The notes under the pieces: model-generated
Seen by the model: the letters and a program-made list of their open reading frames with translations, nothing else
What the model was told of the DNA's origin: nothing
Database searches by the model: none
Program-made: the position numbers and the translations under genes
In this document: positions 1 to 10,500 of the stretch, one piece after another
How positions within the stretch are numbered: position 1 is the first letter of the stretch
How the letters are laid out: each line of letters opens with the position of its first letter
IMG/VR virus record: IMGVR_UViG_3300031841_000093
Coordinates: 1-24,786 of that record
Origin: a virus
DNA length: 24,786 bases
Direction: 5' to 3' (one strand)

Positions 1-14
1 TAAGGACTGTAAAA

Positions 15-824
15 ATGGCTAATACTATAGACCAAGCCTTTATAAAGCAGTTTGAAACTGAAGTTCACATGGCGTATCAGCGTATGGGTTCAAAGCTACG
101 GAATACTATTCGCTCTACAAATGTGTCAGGGTCAACTGCACGATTCCAGAAAATAGGCACTGGAACAGCTTCAACAAAATCACGTAACGGTAATGTAACT
201 CCTATGGAGCTAGTACACACCAATGTAGAAGCATCAATGAGTGACTTCTATGCTGCTGAATTTATCGACAAGCTTGATGAGTTGAAAACAAATATCAATG
301 AGCGTCAAGCTGTAGCGCAATCTGCTGCTGCTGCTCTTGGTAGAAAAACTGATGAGCTTATCATTGCTGCTATGGATGCAGGTGCTAATGCCACTCAAAT
401 ACATGATACTGGCTCTGCTCTTGAAAAAGCGGATCTCCTATCATTGTTTGAAACAATGGGTACGGCAGATGTTCCAGAAGATGGACAACGCTATCTTGCG
501 ATGTCTCCAGCAGGATACGCTGATTTGTTCCAAATCAATGAGTTTGCCTCATCAGACTTTGTTGGACCGCAGAACCTACCATTCGCAGGTGGCATGACAA
601 TGAAAGAGTTCTTGGGTTTCAAGATCTTCTCAACGTCTGCTGTAGCAGGTGGTAAGAACTTTGCTTACCATACAAGTGCTGTAGGTATTGGCATCAACTC
701 TGATGTTCAAACTGAAGTAAACTATGTTGCTGAGAAAGTATCTCACTTAGCAACATCAATGATGTCAATGGGCGCGGTAGCTATCGATGATAACGGTATC
801 TACGAAGTCCTAGACAATAACTAA
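15..824 (+). CDS. Major capsid protein
   Basis: 269-aa protein that I read as the head shell subunit of a short-tailed phage. The N-terminus (TIDQAFIKQFETEVHMAYQR), the region where glycines and threonines alternate with RFQKIG near residue 45, and the helix-rich stretch DKLDELKTNINERQAVAQSA resemble the phage capsid family common in podoviruses of Proteobacteria (Pfam Phage_capsid_2 type, HK97 fold expected). An AAGGA ribosome site lies 8 bases before the ATG. The gene uses CGT for arginine and few rare codons, unlike the AGA-rich virion genes downstream, as expected for the most abundant virion protein. It is followed by a small structural gene and then a hairpin terminator, the same arrangement as T7 gene 10 and T-phi. 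Family assignment is from memory of sequence patterns, not a search. Confidence 0.87.
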   Translation: MANTIDQAFIKQFETEVHMAYQRMGSKLRNTIRSTNVSGSTARFQKIGTGTASTKSRNGNVTPMELVHTNVEASMSDFYAAEFIDKLDELKTNINERQAVAQSAAAALGRKTDELIIAAMDAGANATQIHDTGSALEKADLLSLFETMGTADVPEDGQRYLAMSPAGYADLFQINEFASSDFVGPQNLPFAGGMTMKEFLGFKIFSTSAVAGGKNFAYHTSAVGIGINSDVQTEVNYVAEKVSHLATSMMSMGAVAIDDNGIYEVLDNN

Positions 825-838
825 GAGGAGGATCTAAA

Positions 839-1102
839 ATGGCTTTTTCTGCATCTGGTCTAACTCGTATGGCAGGTGGTGGTGGTCATAGCCTTTGGTT
901 TTATGACTCAACTGATGCCATGACAGCGGTTCGCGCTTCTGGTTACTTTAATGACGCTGCTAGCATGTTGAATGTTGGTGACGCTATTTTTGTACTAGAT
1001 AGTGACGCTCCTACTCTCAGCGTATCATTAGTATTATCGAACACAGGTTCGGTAGTAGATATTGCTGACGGTACAGCTATTACTGTAACCGACACTGACT
1101 AA
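839..1102 (+). CDS. Small head-associated structural protein
   Basis: 87-aa protein beginning MAFSASGLTRMAGGGGHSLW. It lies 14 bases after the capsid stop behind a strong GAGGAGG ribosome site. The pattern (glycine run, LWFY, GYFNDAASMLNVGDAI, then a beta-rich Thr/Asp/Val tail) matches small proteins that usually sit directly after the capsid gene in podovirus genomes. By position it is likely a head decoration or stabilising protein, but I see no diagnostic motif. The gene ends just before a terminator hairpin, so capsid and this protein form one expression unit. Confidence 0.72.
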   Translation: MAFSASGLTRMAGGGGHSLWFYDSTDAMTAVRASGYFNDAASMLNVGDAIFVLDSDAPTLSVSLVLSNTGSVVDIADGTAITVTDTD

Positions 1103-1104
1103 TA

Positions 1105-1130
1105 GGGTGGGGGCGAAAGCCCCCCTCTTT
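1105..1130 (+). terminator. Intrinsic terminator after the capsid unit
   Basis: A perfect six-base-pair stem GGGGGC (1109-1114) and GCCCCC (1119-1124) is closed by a GAAA tetraloop and followed by CTCTTT. The stem is very strong and the T tract is short, so partial termination is expected. Downstream, CCTCT (1124-1128) can pair with AGAGG (1135-1139), the ribosome site of the next gene. The position between capsid and tail tube genes matches that of T-phi in T7. Confidence 0.6.
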
Positions 1131-1145
1131 ACATAGAGGTTTGTA

Positions 1146-1733
1146 ATGGCACTCAGTACTCCTGCTAATAGCGCAATTGATATTTGTAGTCGTGCTCTCA
1201 TCTTAGTTGGTGCAGAGCCTATTACGTCTTTTGAAGACGATACTACAGAAGCATTGATTGCAGGTAATATGTATGAAGATATTGCAAGAACCAATCTTAC
1301 ATCTACTAGGTGGAGATTTTCAACTAACCAAGCTGTATTGAATAGATTGTCTGACGCTCCTACTGGGAGATTTGATGCAGCATATCAATTACCTGATTAT
1401 TTATTTGTACATGCCGTAACCGTAAGAGATTTGCAAATAGAATATAATATCTATGGTAGCAAGATATTCTGCGATGCAGCACCAACTGACGAATTAATAT
1501 TAGATTATACATATAGAGCAGAAGAGGTTAATTGGCCTTCTTATTTTTCTGTATGTGTAGAATATGCAATGGCTGTTGTGTTTGCTACTGCATTGATAAG
1601 AGATACATCACTCGCAGGTTTGATGGAAAACCAGTACACAAGACTTTTAGCAAAAGCTAGATCTACAGATTCACAACAACAAACAACAAGAAAAGTTACA
1701 ACATCGAGGTTTATCACGAATAGGCGCAGCTAA
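1146..1733 (+). CDS. Tail tube protein A (T7 gp11-like)
   Basis: 195-aa protein with the typical start of this family (SAIDICSRALILVGAEPITS), followed by the acid-rich FEDDTTEALIAGNMYEDIAR and TRWRFSTNQ region. Family members form the ring that joins portal to tail nozzle in T7-like virions. Length agrees with T7 gp11 (about 196 aa). The start has AGAGG six bases upstream, and that site may be held in a small hairpin. The stop overlaps the next start as TAATG, so the two tail proteins are translationally coupled. Confidence 0.87.
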   Translation: MALSTPANSAIDICSRALILVGAEPITSFEDDTTEALIAGNMYEDIARTNLTSTRWRFSTNQAVLNRLSDAPTGRFDAAYQLPDYLFVHAVTVRDLQIEYNIYGSKIFCDAAPTDELILDYTYRAEEVNWPSYFSVCVEYAMAVVFATALIRDTSLAGLMENQYTRLLAKARSTDSQQQTTRKVTTSRFITNRRS

Positions 1734-4003
1734 TGCAAAAGGCACGAATACCAATTACAAACTTTCAGTATGGTGAGATTAGTCCGTCTTTGGTTTCAAG
1801 GACGGATTCTGCTATTTATAACTCGTCTGCACAATCAGTAAAAAACTTTTTTATAAGAACAGAAGGCGGTGTGGCTAAAAGAGGTGGGTTTCAAGCACTG
1901 CACGATTTTACTGGTGTAACAGAAGATACCTCAATAAGACAGCAAGTAAGATTAATACCTTTTATATTTTCAGATGATGAGCAATATGTAATAGCTTTTT
2001 CGCATCAGAAGTGTGAGATATTTTTTATTAACCCGACAACTGGCGCATTAAGTTTAGCAACTACACTTACTCAAGATGTAGACGGTGCATCATTACAATG
2101 GGATCAAGCATACTTGCATGAAATGACATATGCTCAAGGTGGTGATGTATTATTTGTTTGTCATAATACTTTTATGTGTCAACAGATAGTAAGAACTGGC
2201 TTAAATAGTTTTCAAGTAGAGCAGTTTACTTTTCAACTTCAAGCAGGGGATGCAAAGACTTATCAGCCGTATTATTCTTTTCAGCCTACTGGTGTAACCT
2301 TAGATCCGTCTGCTACTACTGGTAATGGTATTACGCTTACCACTAGTGCTTCATATTTTGATACAACAGGCAGTCAATCTGGTGGTAACTACCCTGATTC
2401 TAAGCATGTTGGTCTTACTTTAGTTTACCATGATGCTGAGATACTCATTACTTCTGTTCAGTCTGCTACTCAGGCAACTGGGAATGTGGTTGATGAGTTA
2501 TTCGTAGAATTAGATCCAAATGCTTTGAGAACTATTGATGGGTCTACTACAATAGAAATTACGCATGTTAATCATGGAATGGTAGCCAATGACTCTATTA
2601 CTATAAGAAATGCATCTGCTGTTGGTGGTGTAAATGCTGCACAGATAAATGGTTCAAGAACAATTCAAAAAGTAATTGATGAAAACAGGTACACTATTAC
2701 CGCAGGTTCGGCTGCTAATACTACTGAAGATGGTGGTGGTAATATACAAGTTGTAACTCATGCACCTACACAGCAATGGATGGAGCAGTCATACTCTTCA
2801 TTGCGTGGTTACCCTGCTGCTGTTGGCTTTCATGAGAATAGGTTGTGGTTTGGTGGTACGCTTTCACAACCTGATACTGTATGGGCTAGTAAATCTGGTT
2901 TATATTATAACTTTGATATTGGCGAAGCTGCTGATGATGATTCTCTAGAACTTGTTATGAGTATTGGTGAAGTGGCTACTATACGTCACTTTGTTTCTAA
3001 TAGAGATATACATATCTTTACCGCAGGTTCTGAGTTTTTTATTCCTACATTTGAAAACCAACCAATTACCCCAACAAACGCTAAAGTAAAAAGACAGACT
3101 TCTTTTGGCTCTACTTTTGTTAGGCCGCAACCTTTCTATGGTGCTACAATATTTAGTCAAGTTGGCGGTAAGATGATACGTCAGTTTGTGTTTGATGATA
3201 GTGAGCAAGCTTATAAGGCTGATCCTATCTCATTGCTTTCTTCTCATTTAATAAGCGACCCTGTTCAAATGTGTGTTGTTAGTGGCGCTGTAAACACGGC
3301 TGAGTCATTTGTTTTTGCTCAGAACTTTACTGGTGAGATTGCTGTTTATAATCTCAATCGTATTGAAGGAGTTGCAGGATGGACAAGGTTTGAGACTAAC
3401 GGATCATTTCATTCTGTTACTGCTATTGATAACCGTGTGTTCGCTGTTATTAAAACTGACCTTGGGTCAGGAACTAAAAGTTTTGTATTTACTGAACTAA
3501 ATCAAAACGTAAGTTTAGATCTTGGAAATGCATATACTGGTACGGCAGGAGTTTTTACTGTATCAAACTTTTTTGAGAATGGCGCTGAAGTCGATGTAAT
3601 AAGCGCCACAGACTACTTAGGTAAGTTTACTGTGTCTGGTGGCCAGATTGATGTTTCCGCTGTAGACGCCTCTCTCACAAGCTGTCAGGTAGGCTTTGGT
3701 TTTGATGTAGAGTTAAAGACTAACCCTATAGATGTGAATACCGCTATTGGCCCAGAAACAGGTCAACCTAGAAGTTTATCTAGAGTAATACTAGATTTAT
3801 CTGAGACCCTCTCTGTTTCGGTAAACAATAAGAAGTTAATAATAAGAAAAGTAAACAATGACTTTAGCCAACCGAGGCAAGCAGTCACAGGGAAAAGGGA
3901 GTTCTACTTACTGGGATATAATAAAGATCCTCAGATTACAGTAACGCAAACTGCACCTATGTTTATTCAAGTTAATGGTTTAGTCGCGGAGGTATCTTTC
4001 TGA
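1733..4003 (+). CDS. Tail nozzle / tube protein B-like
   Basis: 756-aa protein that by position and pattern forms the tail nozzle (T7 gp12 role). Residues about 9-55 carry a familiar phage signature: NFQYGEISPSLVSRTD, a KNFFIRTEGGVAKRGGF stretch, then beta-rich sequence. Residues about 265-345 hold an inserted module (ITHVNHGMVANDSITI, a GG turn, INGSRTIQKV, RYTITAG, GGGNIQV) of the type often labelled ubiquitin-activating E1 FCCH-like in phage tail proteins; here it is a structural beta domain, not an enzyme. A central RLWFGG and ASKSGLYYNFD region is also typical. The start is coupled to the upstream gene (TAATG) and the stop to the next (TGATG). Confidence 0.82.
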   Translation: MQKARIPITNFQYGEISPSLVSRTDSAIYNSSAQSVKNFFIRTEGGVAKRGGFQALHDFTGVTEDTSIRQQVRLIPFIFSDDEQYVIAFSHQKCEIFFINPTTGALSLATTLTQDVDGASLQWDQAYLHEMTYAQGGDVLFVCHNTFMCQQIVRTGLNSFQVEQFTFQLQAGDAKTYQPYYSFQPTGVTLDPSATTGNGITLTTSASYFDTTGSQSGGNYPDSKHVGLTLVYHDAEILITSVQSATQATGNVVDELFVELDPNALRTIDGSTTIEITHVNHGMVANDSITIRNASAVGGVNAAQINGSRTIQKVIDENRYTITAGSAANTTEDGGGNIQVVTHAPTQQWMEQSYSSLRGYPAAVGFHENRLWFGGTLSQPDTVWASKSGLYYNFDIGEAADDDSLELVMSIGEVATIRHFVSNRDIHIFTAGSEFFIPTFENQPITPTNAKVKRQTSFGSTFVRPQPFYGATIFSQVGGKMIRQFVFDDSEQAYKADPISLLSSHLISDPVQMCVVSGAVNTAESFVFAQNFTGEIAVYNLNRIEGVAGWTRFETNGSFHSVTAIDNRVFAVIKTDLGSGTKSFVFTELNQNVSLDLGNAYTGTAGVFTVSNFFENGAEVDVISATDYLGKFTVSGGQIDVSAVDASLTSCQVGFGFDVELKTNPIDVNTAIGPETGQPRSLSRVILDLSETLSVSVNNKKLIIRKVNNDFSQPRQAVTGKREFYLLGYNKDPQITVTQTAPMFIQVNGLVAEVSF

Positions 4004-4497
4004 TGAGTATTTTAAGTGTTTTAACTGCAAATCCTTTAGGCACTATTAGTACGTTATTGGGTTTTGCAGGTACAAAAAAAACCTATGACTACCAAAAAGC
4101 AGAAGCTGCAAGAAGAGCGGAGCTTGGTGTATTTGATGCTAGGCAAAAAGTTAATGAGTTATTCTTAGCTAAAGCTCAGGCAATAAGCGAAGGCAATCGT
4201 AGATTAGAGGATATGGAAAGAGCCGAAAGTCAAAACATTGCTATGTTTAGTGCAATGGGAAGGGACGATAGATCTGTAGATGCTTTTTTAAAAAAGAACA
4301 GACAGGTTGTAGCTGAAGATTTAGAAGATTTAGAACGCATGTCTAACTTGCAATCTGCTAAATATGCAACGGCTGCTACTCTTGATTATAAATATGGACA
4401 AGGCGCTGCATCAGGAATAAGGGCAGAAGCTAATATAAATCTATTAAGCAATCTATCTAGTTTATTAAAAAATATAGACATGACCCCAAAGGATTAA
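4003..4497 (+). CDS. Internal virion protein (gp14-like)
   Basis: 164-aa mostly helical protein with a hydrophobic start (MSILSVLTANPLGTISTLLG) and a long Ala/Glu/Arg-rich helical body (residues about 28-140). The position directly after the tail nozzle gene and before two very large genes is that of T7 gene 14, whose product is ejected and forms a channel at the outer membrane. Size is near T7 gp14 (196 aa). GGAGGT lies 10 bases upstream, and the ATG overlaps the previous stop in TGATG. Assignment rests on order, size and helical character. Confidence 0.7.
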   Translation: MSILSVLTANPLGTISTLLGFAGTKKTYDYQKAEAARRAELGVFDARQKVNELFLAKAQAISEGNRRLEDMERAESQNIAMFSAMGRDDRSVDAFLKKNRQVVAEDLEDLERMSNLQSAKYATAATLDYKYGQGAASGIRAEANINLLSNLSSLLKNIDMTPKD

Positions 4498-4500
4498 GTT

Positions 4501-7500
4501 ATGCCAGTAGTTAGGGAAAGAAGACAAGTAGGCAGTATAGGGCCAATAGGAGTTGTTAGCTCTAGGGGTGGCGATGCCGAGAGATATAGAAGATTAGCTA
4601 ACGCTACTGATAAACTAACTCAACTTGCTATTGGTGAAATGGGTAGGCAAACCCAGATAAGTGCAACTGAAAAGGCACAGCAACTTGATATAGAAAAGAT
4701 TACTACAATTAATCCTAAAACTGGTAAGCCAGAAGCTTTGGATTGGATTGGAGATAATAGATTTATTGGGAGAACTGGCGCAGAAGCTTATGAGAAAGCT
4801 GTTGCTGAAAGATTTCAATTTTCTATAGAAACAGAAATAAAAAACAAAGCGGCTGAAGTTGCTCTTAAATATGAAAATGATCCTGATGCTTTTCAATCAT
4901 ATGAAAGGGAAATGAACACATACCTTGATGGTATGCTAAGAGCTTCAGAGCAAGACGGCAAGGCCACTTCATATACAAATTATATTGCTGATACTGGTGT
5001 TCAATATGTTACAGCTACCAAGCTGAACATGATGCAGGAGCAAAATAGAAGAGAAAGGGCCAAGACTGCAAGCGAAGTTCTTCAAAAAAATGCAGTTAGA
5101 TTAGACCTAATTAGGCAGTATGCAAAAGATGGAAAAGATGTATCGCCTCTTTTAAATTCTGTTATAGATAGTATTTCTGATTTAGAAGAAGGTGCTCTTA
5201 TTGATCGAGGCAGTATAGATGAGTGGAGAAAGTTTACTGCAATATCTAATGCTGAAGGCGTTATTGACAGAGAGTTCAATAAAATAGGTAGAAAAAGCGC
5301 AGCAAAAATTGCTGAAGCAATACAAATACAAGATACTACTAATTTAGATGAATCAGAGCTAGCTGTTTACAATAGTATAACAGAACACATGATGCAGGAA
5401 ACAAAGCTTGATAGTGGCGAAACTGTAAGTGTTTTAGACTTTGAGGCTTTGGCAGGTGTTGCTACATATGCGAATCAGTCTGCTGCTGCTGAAGAAAATG
5501 ATTATCAGAGAGATCGTGATGCTAGTAGGTTTTACAATGATATAGAAGCTAGAAGATTTGTAACTGATAATGTTAATGACATCGATGCTGTTATAGATGA
5601 TTTTGATGAGTTTGACCCTGAGACTGCAAAAGAAAACGTATTAGGCAGGTTTGCTTCAGATACAGAAATTTTGGCTCAAAAATATGATGAGCTAGATTTT
5701 GATGTAACAAGATTTAATAAAGATAGAAATATAATAAGAAAGTCATATGCAAGAAAACTTATTATAGAGTTATATGATGAAATTGAAGGCTCTCCAAATG
5801 ACAGAGAGCAAAGAATAAATAGGGTTATTGTTGAAAGAAAGTCAGGAGACTTAACTGGAAAAGCTAAAGGTATGGCTGATGCTTTACTTGCTATGACAGG
5901 TGAAGAGCATATTAATATGCTTACAGAAATATCTAGAGAGTTTTCAAATGTAGACGCGAGAAATTCAGAAAAAAATAGAGCGGAAATAAGTTACTTTCAG
6001 CAAGAACTTTCTAATAACTATATAAAAAATATTTCTCAATCTGCTAGTTTTGTTACTGCTTCTGAGCTTCTTGCAAGCTTTGAGAGCAAAATAGTAAATT
6101 TTGATTATTTAAGCCCAACACAAAAAAAGGCTTATGTAAATAATGCTAGAGATGCTGCTGCTGCTGTTTTTATTGGCAAAAGATCTACAGAACTAGGTAT
6201 AGATAATTCTGCTGATATGGCTATTGCTGCCGCTTACGCAGCTAATCCAAATGACAAAGAGGGCGTTTCTCAGAAAATTATAGACATGGTTGATCGGGCA
6301 AAAACTATAGGCTCTACTGGCTTTGCTATTGAGTCAAGGCTTACTAAAGTGACAGGTATGCTTTCTGTAAGAGAGTCTAAAGATGCAATAAGAAGGCAAA
6401 AAGCAGATCTAAATAAATCTATAGCAAATGGTTTGCCAGTAAAAGATACTGATACACATAGAGAATATGTAGAGGATATAATTATTAAAGAAGCAGGAGA
6501 TGATATAAATTATTTTAGAAGTGTTGAAATAACTAATTTAAGAAACCCTGCAACTCAAATACTTTATAAGTCTATAGAATCTGGTGTTATTCCAGAAAGT
6601 ATGGCTCAAGACTTTATAAGAATTGCTAATGGTACTTCAGAATTATCTGACGAAGAAGCTAGAAGATTAATTTCTTTTTACTCACATTTTGCAAATCAAC
6701 CTAGAGAGCAAGGTTATGCTGACCTTTGGTTGAATACTAATTTAGATAAAGATACTAGAGCTAGGCTTGAAGCGATAAGTTTGGTAGCTCAGTCAACTTC
6801 TGCCGATATAACTGCTATAAATCAACAGCTTGCTATTGCTGATGATCCTTCTGTTCGATCTACTAGAAAAGAAGTTTTAGGTGGAGATATAAAAGAATTT
6901 CTTATTAGGGAATTGCCAGAAGCTGCAAATAACGCAGAAGCAATGGAAATGCTAACTCCTTTGGTAAAATATTTATATGCAACAAATCAAAATAGTGGGC
7001 AGCTTTCGGATACAATAAATAAGTTTTATAAAAAGTCATTTTTACCAAGTGAAGGTTACATGCTTGACTTTAATCATTCTACTGGTGATAGGTCTAAATT
7101 TTCTTTGGATGCAGTATTTAGGGGCAATGAGGAATTAAAAGTATTTTTTGTAAACAAGGTAAATACTGAAATACTTTTAGCTGCAAAAGAAACTGGCACA
7201 AAAGCAAAAACAATTTCTAACTCTGCAAGAAAAGATAGAGCATTTCTAATGCCATTACCACAATCTTCTGGGGTGGTTATGTATATGCTAATTGAGCAAA
7301 GAGGTGGTGGGCTGCATCCTGTTATTAATCCCAAAACTGGTATTCCGTGGCAATGGAGTACAGCAGAGCAAGATGTAATAAAAGAAGCCGAAAGACTTTC
7401 TGTAAAAACATTTAATGAATTACCTACAAAAGAAGAAGTGTTTGATCTTAGAAATTTATCAGGCCAAATACCTAAAGACATAACGTCTTCTGCAGGAGCG

Positions 7501-7554
7501 GAAGGTGTTTCTGTCCCACCAATAATAGAATTGCCAGAGCTTGTGGGTAGGTAA
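4501..7554 (+). CDS. Large internal virion protein (gp15-like)
   Basis: 1017-aa, highly charged, almost wholly helical protein. Early residues (GDAERYRRLANATDKLTQLA, DWIGDNRFIGRTGAEAYEKA) fit the large internal core proteins of podoviruses. No lysozyme or transglycosylase motif is visible. Position between the gp14-like and gp16-like genes suggests a gp15 role: periplasmic tube of the ejectosome during genome entry. AAAGGA lies seven bases upstream of the ATG. Codons are rich in AGA, ATA and AAA compared with the capsid gene. The stop directly abuts the next ATG, with no gap. Confidence 0.72.
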   Translation: MPVVRERRQVGSIGPIGVVSSRGGDAERYRRLANATDKLTQLAIGEMGRQTQISATEKAQQLDIEKITTINPKTGKPEALDWIGDNRFIGRTGAEAYEKAVAERFQFSIETEIKNKAAEVALKYENDPDAFQSYEREMNTYLDGMLRASEQDGKATSYTNYIADTGVQYVTATKLNMMQEQNRRERAKTASEVLQKNAVRLDLIRQYAKDGKDVSPLLNSVIDSISDLEEGALIDRGSIDEWRKFTAISNAEGVIDREFNKIGRKSAAKIAEAIQIQDTTNLDESELAVYNSITEHMMQETKLDSGETVSVLDFEALAGVATYANQSAAAEENDYQRDRDASRFYNDIEARRFVTDNVNDIDAVIDDFDEFDPETAKENVLGRFASDTEILAQKYDELDFDVTRFNKDRNIIRKSYARKLIIELYDEIEGSPNDREQRINRVIVERKSGDLTGKAKGMADALLAMTGEEHINMLTEISREFSNVDARNSEKNRAEISYFQQELSNNYIKNISQSASFVTASELLASFESKIVNFDYLSPTQKKAYVNNARDAAAAVFIGKRSTELGIDNSADMAIAAAYAANPNDKEGVSQKIIDMVDRAKTIGSTGFAIESRLTKVTGMLSVRESKDAIRRQKADLNKSIANGLPVKDTDTHREYVEDIIIKEAGDDINYFRSVEITNLRNPATQILYKSIESGVIPESMAQDFIRIANGTSELSDEEARRLISFYSHFANQPREQGYADLWLNTNLDKDTRARLEAISLVAQSTSADITAINQQLAIADDPSVRSTRKEVLGGDIKEFLIRELPEAANNAEAMEMLTPLVKYLYATNQNSGQLSDTINKFYKKSFLPSEGYMLDFNHSTGDRSKFSLDAVFRGNEELKVFFVNKVNTEILLAAKETGTKAKTISNSARKDRAFLMPLPQSSGVVMYMLIEQRGGGLHPVINPKTGIPWQWSTAEQDVIKEAERLSVKTFNELPTKEEVFDLRNLSGQIPKDITSSAGAEGVSVPPIIELPELVGR

Positions 7555-10500
7555 ATGGCTGTTGATTTAAGATATGCGATTGCTCCACTAACAACTTTAC
7601 CAGAAACGGCTGTTGAAGAATATGAGTATGATCCTACGACGTGGGATACTATTAAAGCACAGCTAGATTATAGTTATGGCGGTTTAATTGATTCTTTTAG
7701 AAACGAAGCAAGATTTAGACATCTTGACATGGATCTGGAATATAATCCTTTAGAAGATATAGAAGGTTATGAAGATTACTTTGACTCTCTTGTTTTTGCA
7801 AAAAACAGAGATCATATGGCTATTCTTAAAAGTCAGATAGATGAGCGCAATGAGTCTAGGGAAATATTAGCACAATCAAGTTTAATACAGAATTTAGCAG
7901 CAGGAATAGTTGATCCTATAAACTTAGTTGCTTTACCTTTTGGTGGCCCTACTATTGGTATTGCTAGATCATTAGCTAGAGGTGGTGTAGCCGCAGGGCT
8001 TACTCAAGCTGCAATCGAAGTTCCTCGACTAATGACTGACCCTACTGCAACAGGTGGAGAAGCAGGTTTAAATATTACTGCTACTGCGGTTTTTGGTAGC
8101 ATGATTTCTGGCGCTACAAGTATTCCTCTTAGCAGAAGAGCATTAGCTTTTCAGCGACATGAGCAAACTCACAAAGAGTTTATGGAATCTTTGGATATAT
8201 CTGAAGATGTCGGCAATATAACGGCAGATGATATTGCAAGCAAACTTAACAGAGAAGAAAGAAAGTATGGTGGTCTAAAACAAGAAGAAGTAATGGATTA
8301 CATCAAGAAAGAAGAAAAAGTTCTTTTTGGTATAGAAGAAAATATACCCTCTCTTGATGCAGAAATAAAACAGGCTCAAATAAATTTTGATATTGCCTCA
8401 AGAGAAAACATTTCAATAGCAGAGAGAATAGGTTTTCAGAGGGAACTACAAGCATTACAGAGTAAAAGAATTTCTTTAGGTAAGGCTCAACAGGAATCTT
8501 CTGAAATACTTAATAATTTAAAAAAGGAAAGAAGTATTAGATCATTTGAAGATGCTCAAGTTAAAGGGGTAGACGATGCTTATAGCTTAGATTCTAATTT
8601 ATTTATAGACAGTCCATTTTTTAAATTTGTTACTACACCATTTAAGAGAGTTCTTCAGTCTAACATTAGTCAATCTGCTAAGAAATCAATGTTAAAGCTA
8701 GCAAACGATAGTGGATTAGCAATTGCTGTAAATAGATTTGGTAAAATTGTTGGACCTTCTGTTTATCAGAAAGCAAAACTTATGGAAGCAGAGTGGGTTC
8801 AGACAGATTCTATATTAAAAAGAGTTTGGGGTAATAGCATTGGTGAGAAGCCAAAGGTAAAGCTAGGTATAAACTTTACAGATGTTATTGAACACGGTTC
8901 AAAAATAAAAGGTAAATTTACTGGCACTAATAAATCTAGAACTTATAATGACTTTCTTAAGCAAGCTAATGAAAAAAGAATAAATGGCATAAAAGGCGCT
9001 ACTGATTCTGAGCAACAAGCTATTGAAGCAATGAATGCTTTTTATAAAAACTGGGAAGATAGATTGGAGGACATAGGTTTACTTGGATCTTCTGGCAAAC
9101 TATCTGACGATATAGATTTTCTAAGAAAAAAAATTGATAGGCTTGAATTAAAACAAGCTAAGTACAAAAGCAAAAAACTTAAAACGTTTTACAAAAATAA
9201 AATTGCTAGACTAAAAGAAGAAATAGAAGAAAAAGAACTTACGTTAGAAACTATAAAAGATTATGATTTAAAACCTGCAAATGAAGATGTTTTTATGCCT
9301 AGATACTGGAATATCTCTGCAATTAAAAAAGACAGGGCAAGGTTGGAAAAAATTATAGCTAATTGGTATTCAGAGCACCCATATATTTATGCAAAAGTAA
9401 ATGGAAAATATGTTCGTCAAGAGCTAGACCCAGATCCAGATAAAATTAAAAGAAGAGCGCAGCAAACTGTTGATAATATTCTTGGCATTAAGGATGTAGC
9501 AGATCCAGAAGTTGTTGCTTATGGTTATGGCAAGTCAAAGCATCTTAGGCATAGAGAATTAGATATACCTAACAAGCTTGTTTATGATTTTATTGTTCAA
9601 GATCCAATGGCTATTATGAGAACTTATGCTCATAAAACCGCAGGTGTTTATCAATTTTATAAAGAGTTTGGTCGTAGAGATATTGTAGATGTTCTTGAAG
9701 ATCTTGAAGAAGATATGCTTATAGAAGGTAAATCTCAAAAAGACATTAATGTTTTTAGAAAAGATTTTAAGGCTATGTACGATAGGATTGTTGGTTCACC
9801 AATGAGCGATCCTAGTCGATGGGACAATCAAGTAGTAAATGTTATGAAAGATTTTGCATATCTAAATTATTTAGGTTCTGCAGGTTTTTCAGCTATTCCT
9901 GATTTTTCTAGAATTATTATGGAGCATGAGATTGGGGATGTTGTTAAAGGCTTAACTTCTATCTTAGATGAAAATGCTATGAAGCTTACAAAGGCTGATA
10001 GGGAAGCAGCAAATGAGGGCTTAGACATTATGGTTGGTAGCTCTCACCTGCGTATGACGGAACACATGAGCAATAATCCTATGCAAAATGGTGTATGGGA
10101 TGTAGCAAGAAATGTATACAGCATTGCAAACTTATTAGGTCCAATGACTGTTATAGCTAAAGAACTAGACAGTATTGTTAGGGGTCATACTCTAATGAAA
10201 CTTTCTCTAAAGTTGGCAAACAATGAGTCAATAAGTAATAAAGATGTAACATACTTAGCTAGATATAATATTGATAAACCAATGGCAGAGCGTATAGCAA
10301 AAATGCCATATCAAAAATCTGGAAGGGAACTCTTTTTAGCAAATACTACTGAATGGACAGATGCAGAAGCTACAGAAACATTTAGAAGTGCGCTGTCAAG
10401 TGGTATATTAAACACAGTAATGATGGGTACTCCTGCCGATAAACCAATTATTACAGATGGTGTTGTTTATGTTCCCCATAAAATTGCAAGAGCATTTGGT

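Noticed and set aside
7074-7481. 135-aa minus-strand ORF inside the gp15-like gene
   Set aside because: Antisense to a well-supported gene, with serine/phenylalanine-rich shadow composition and no coherent gene context.
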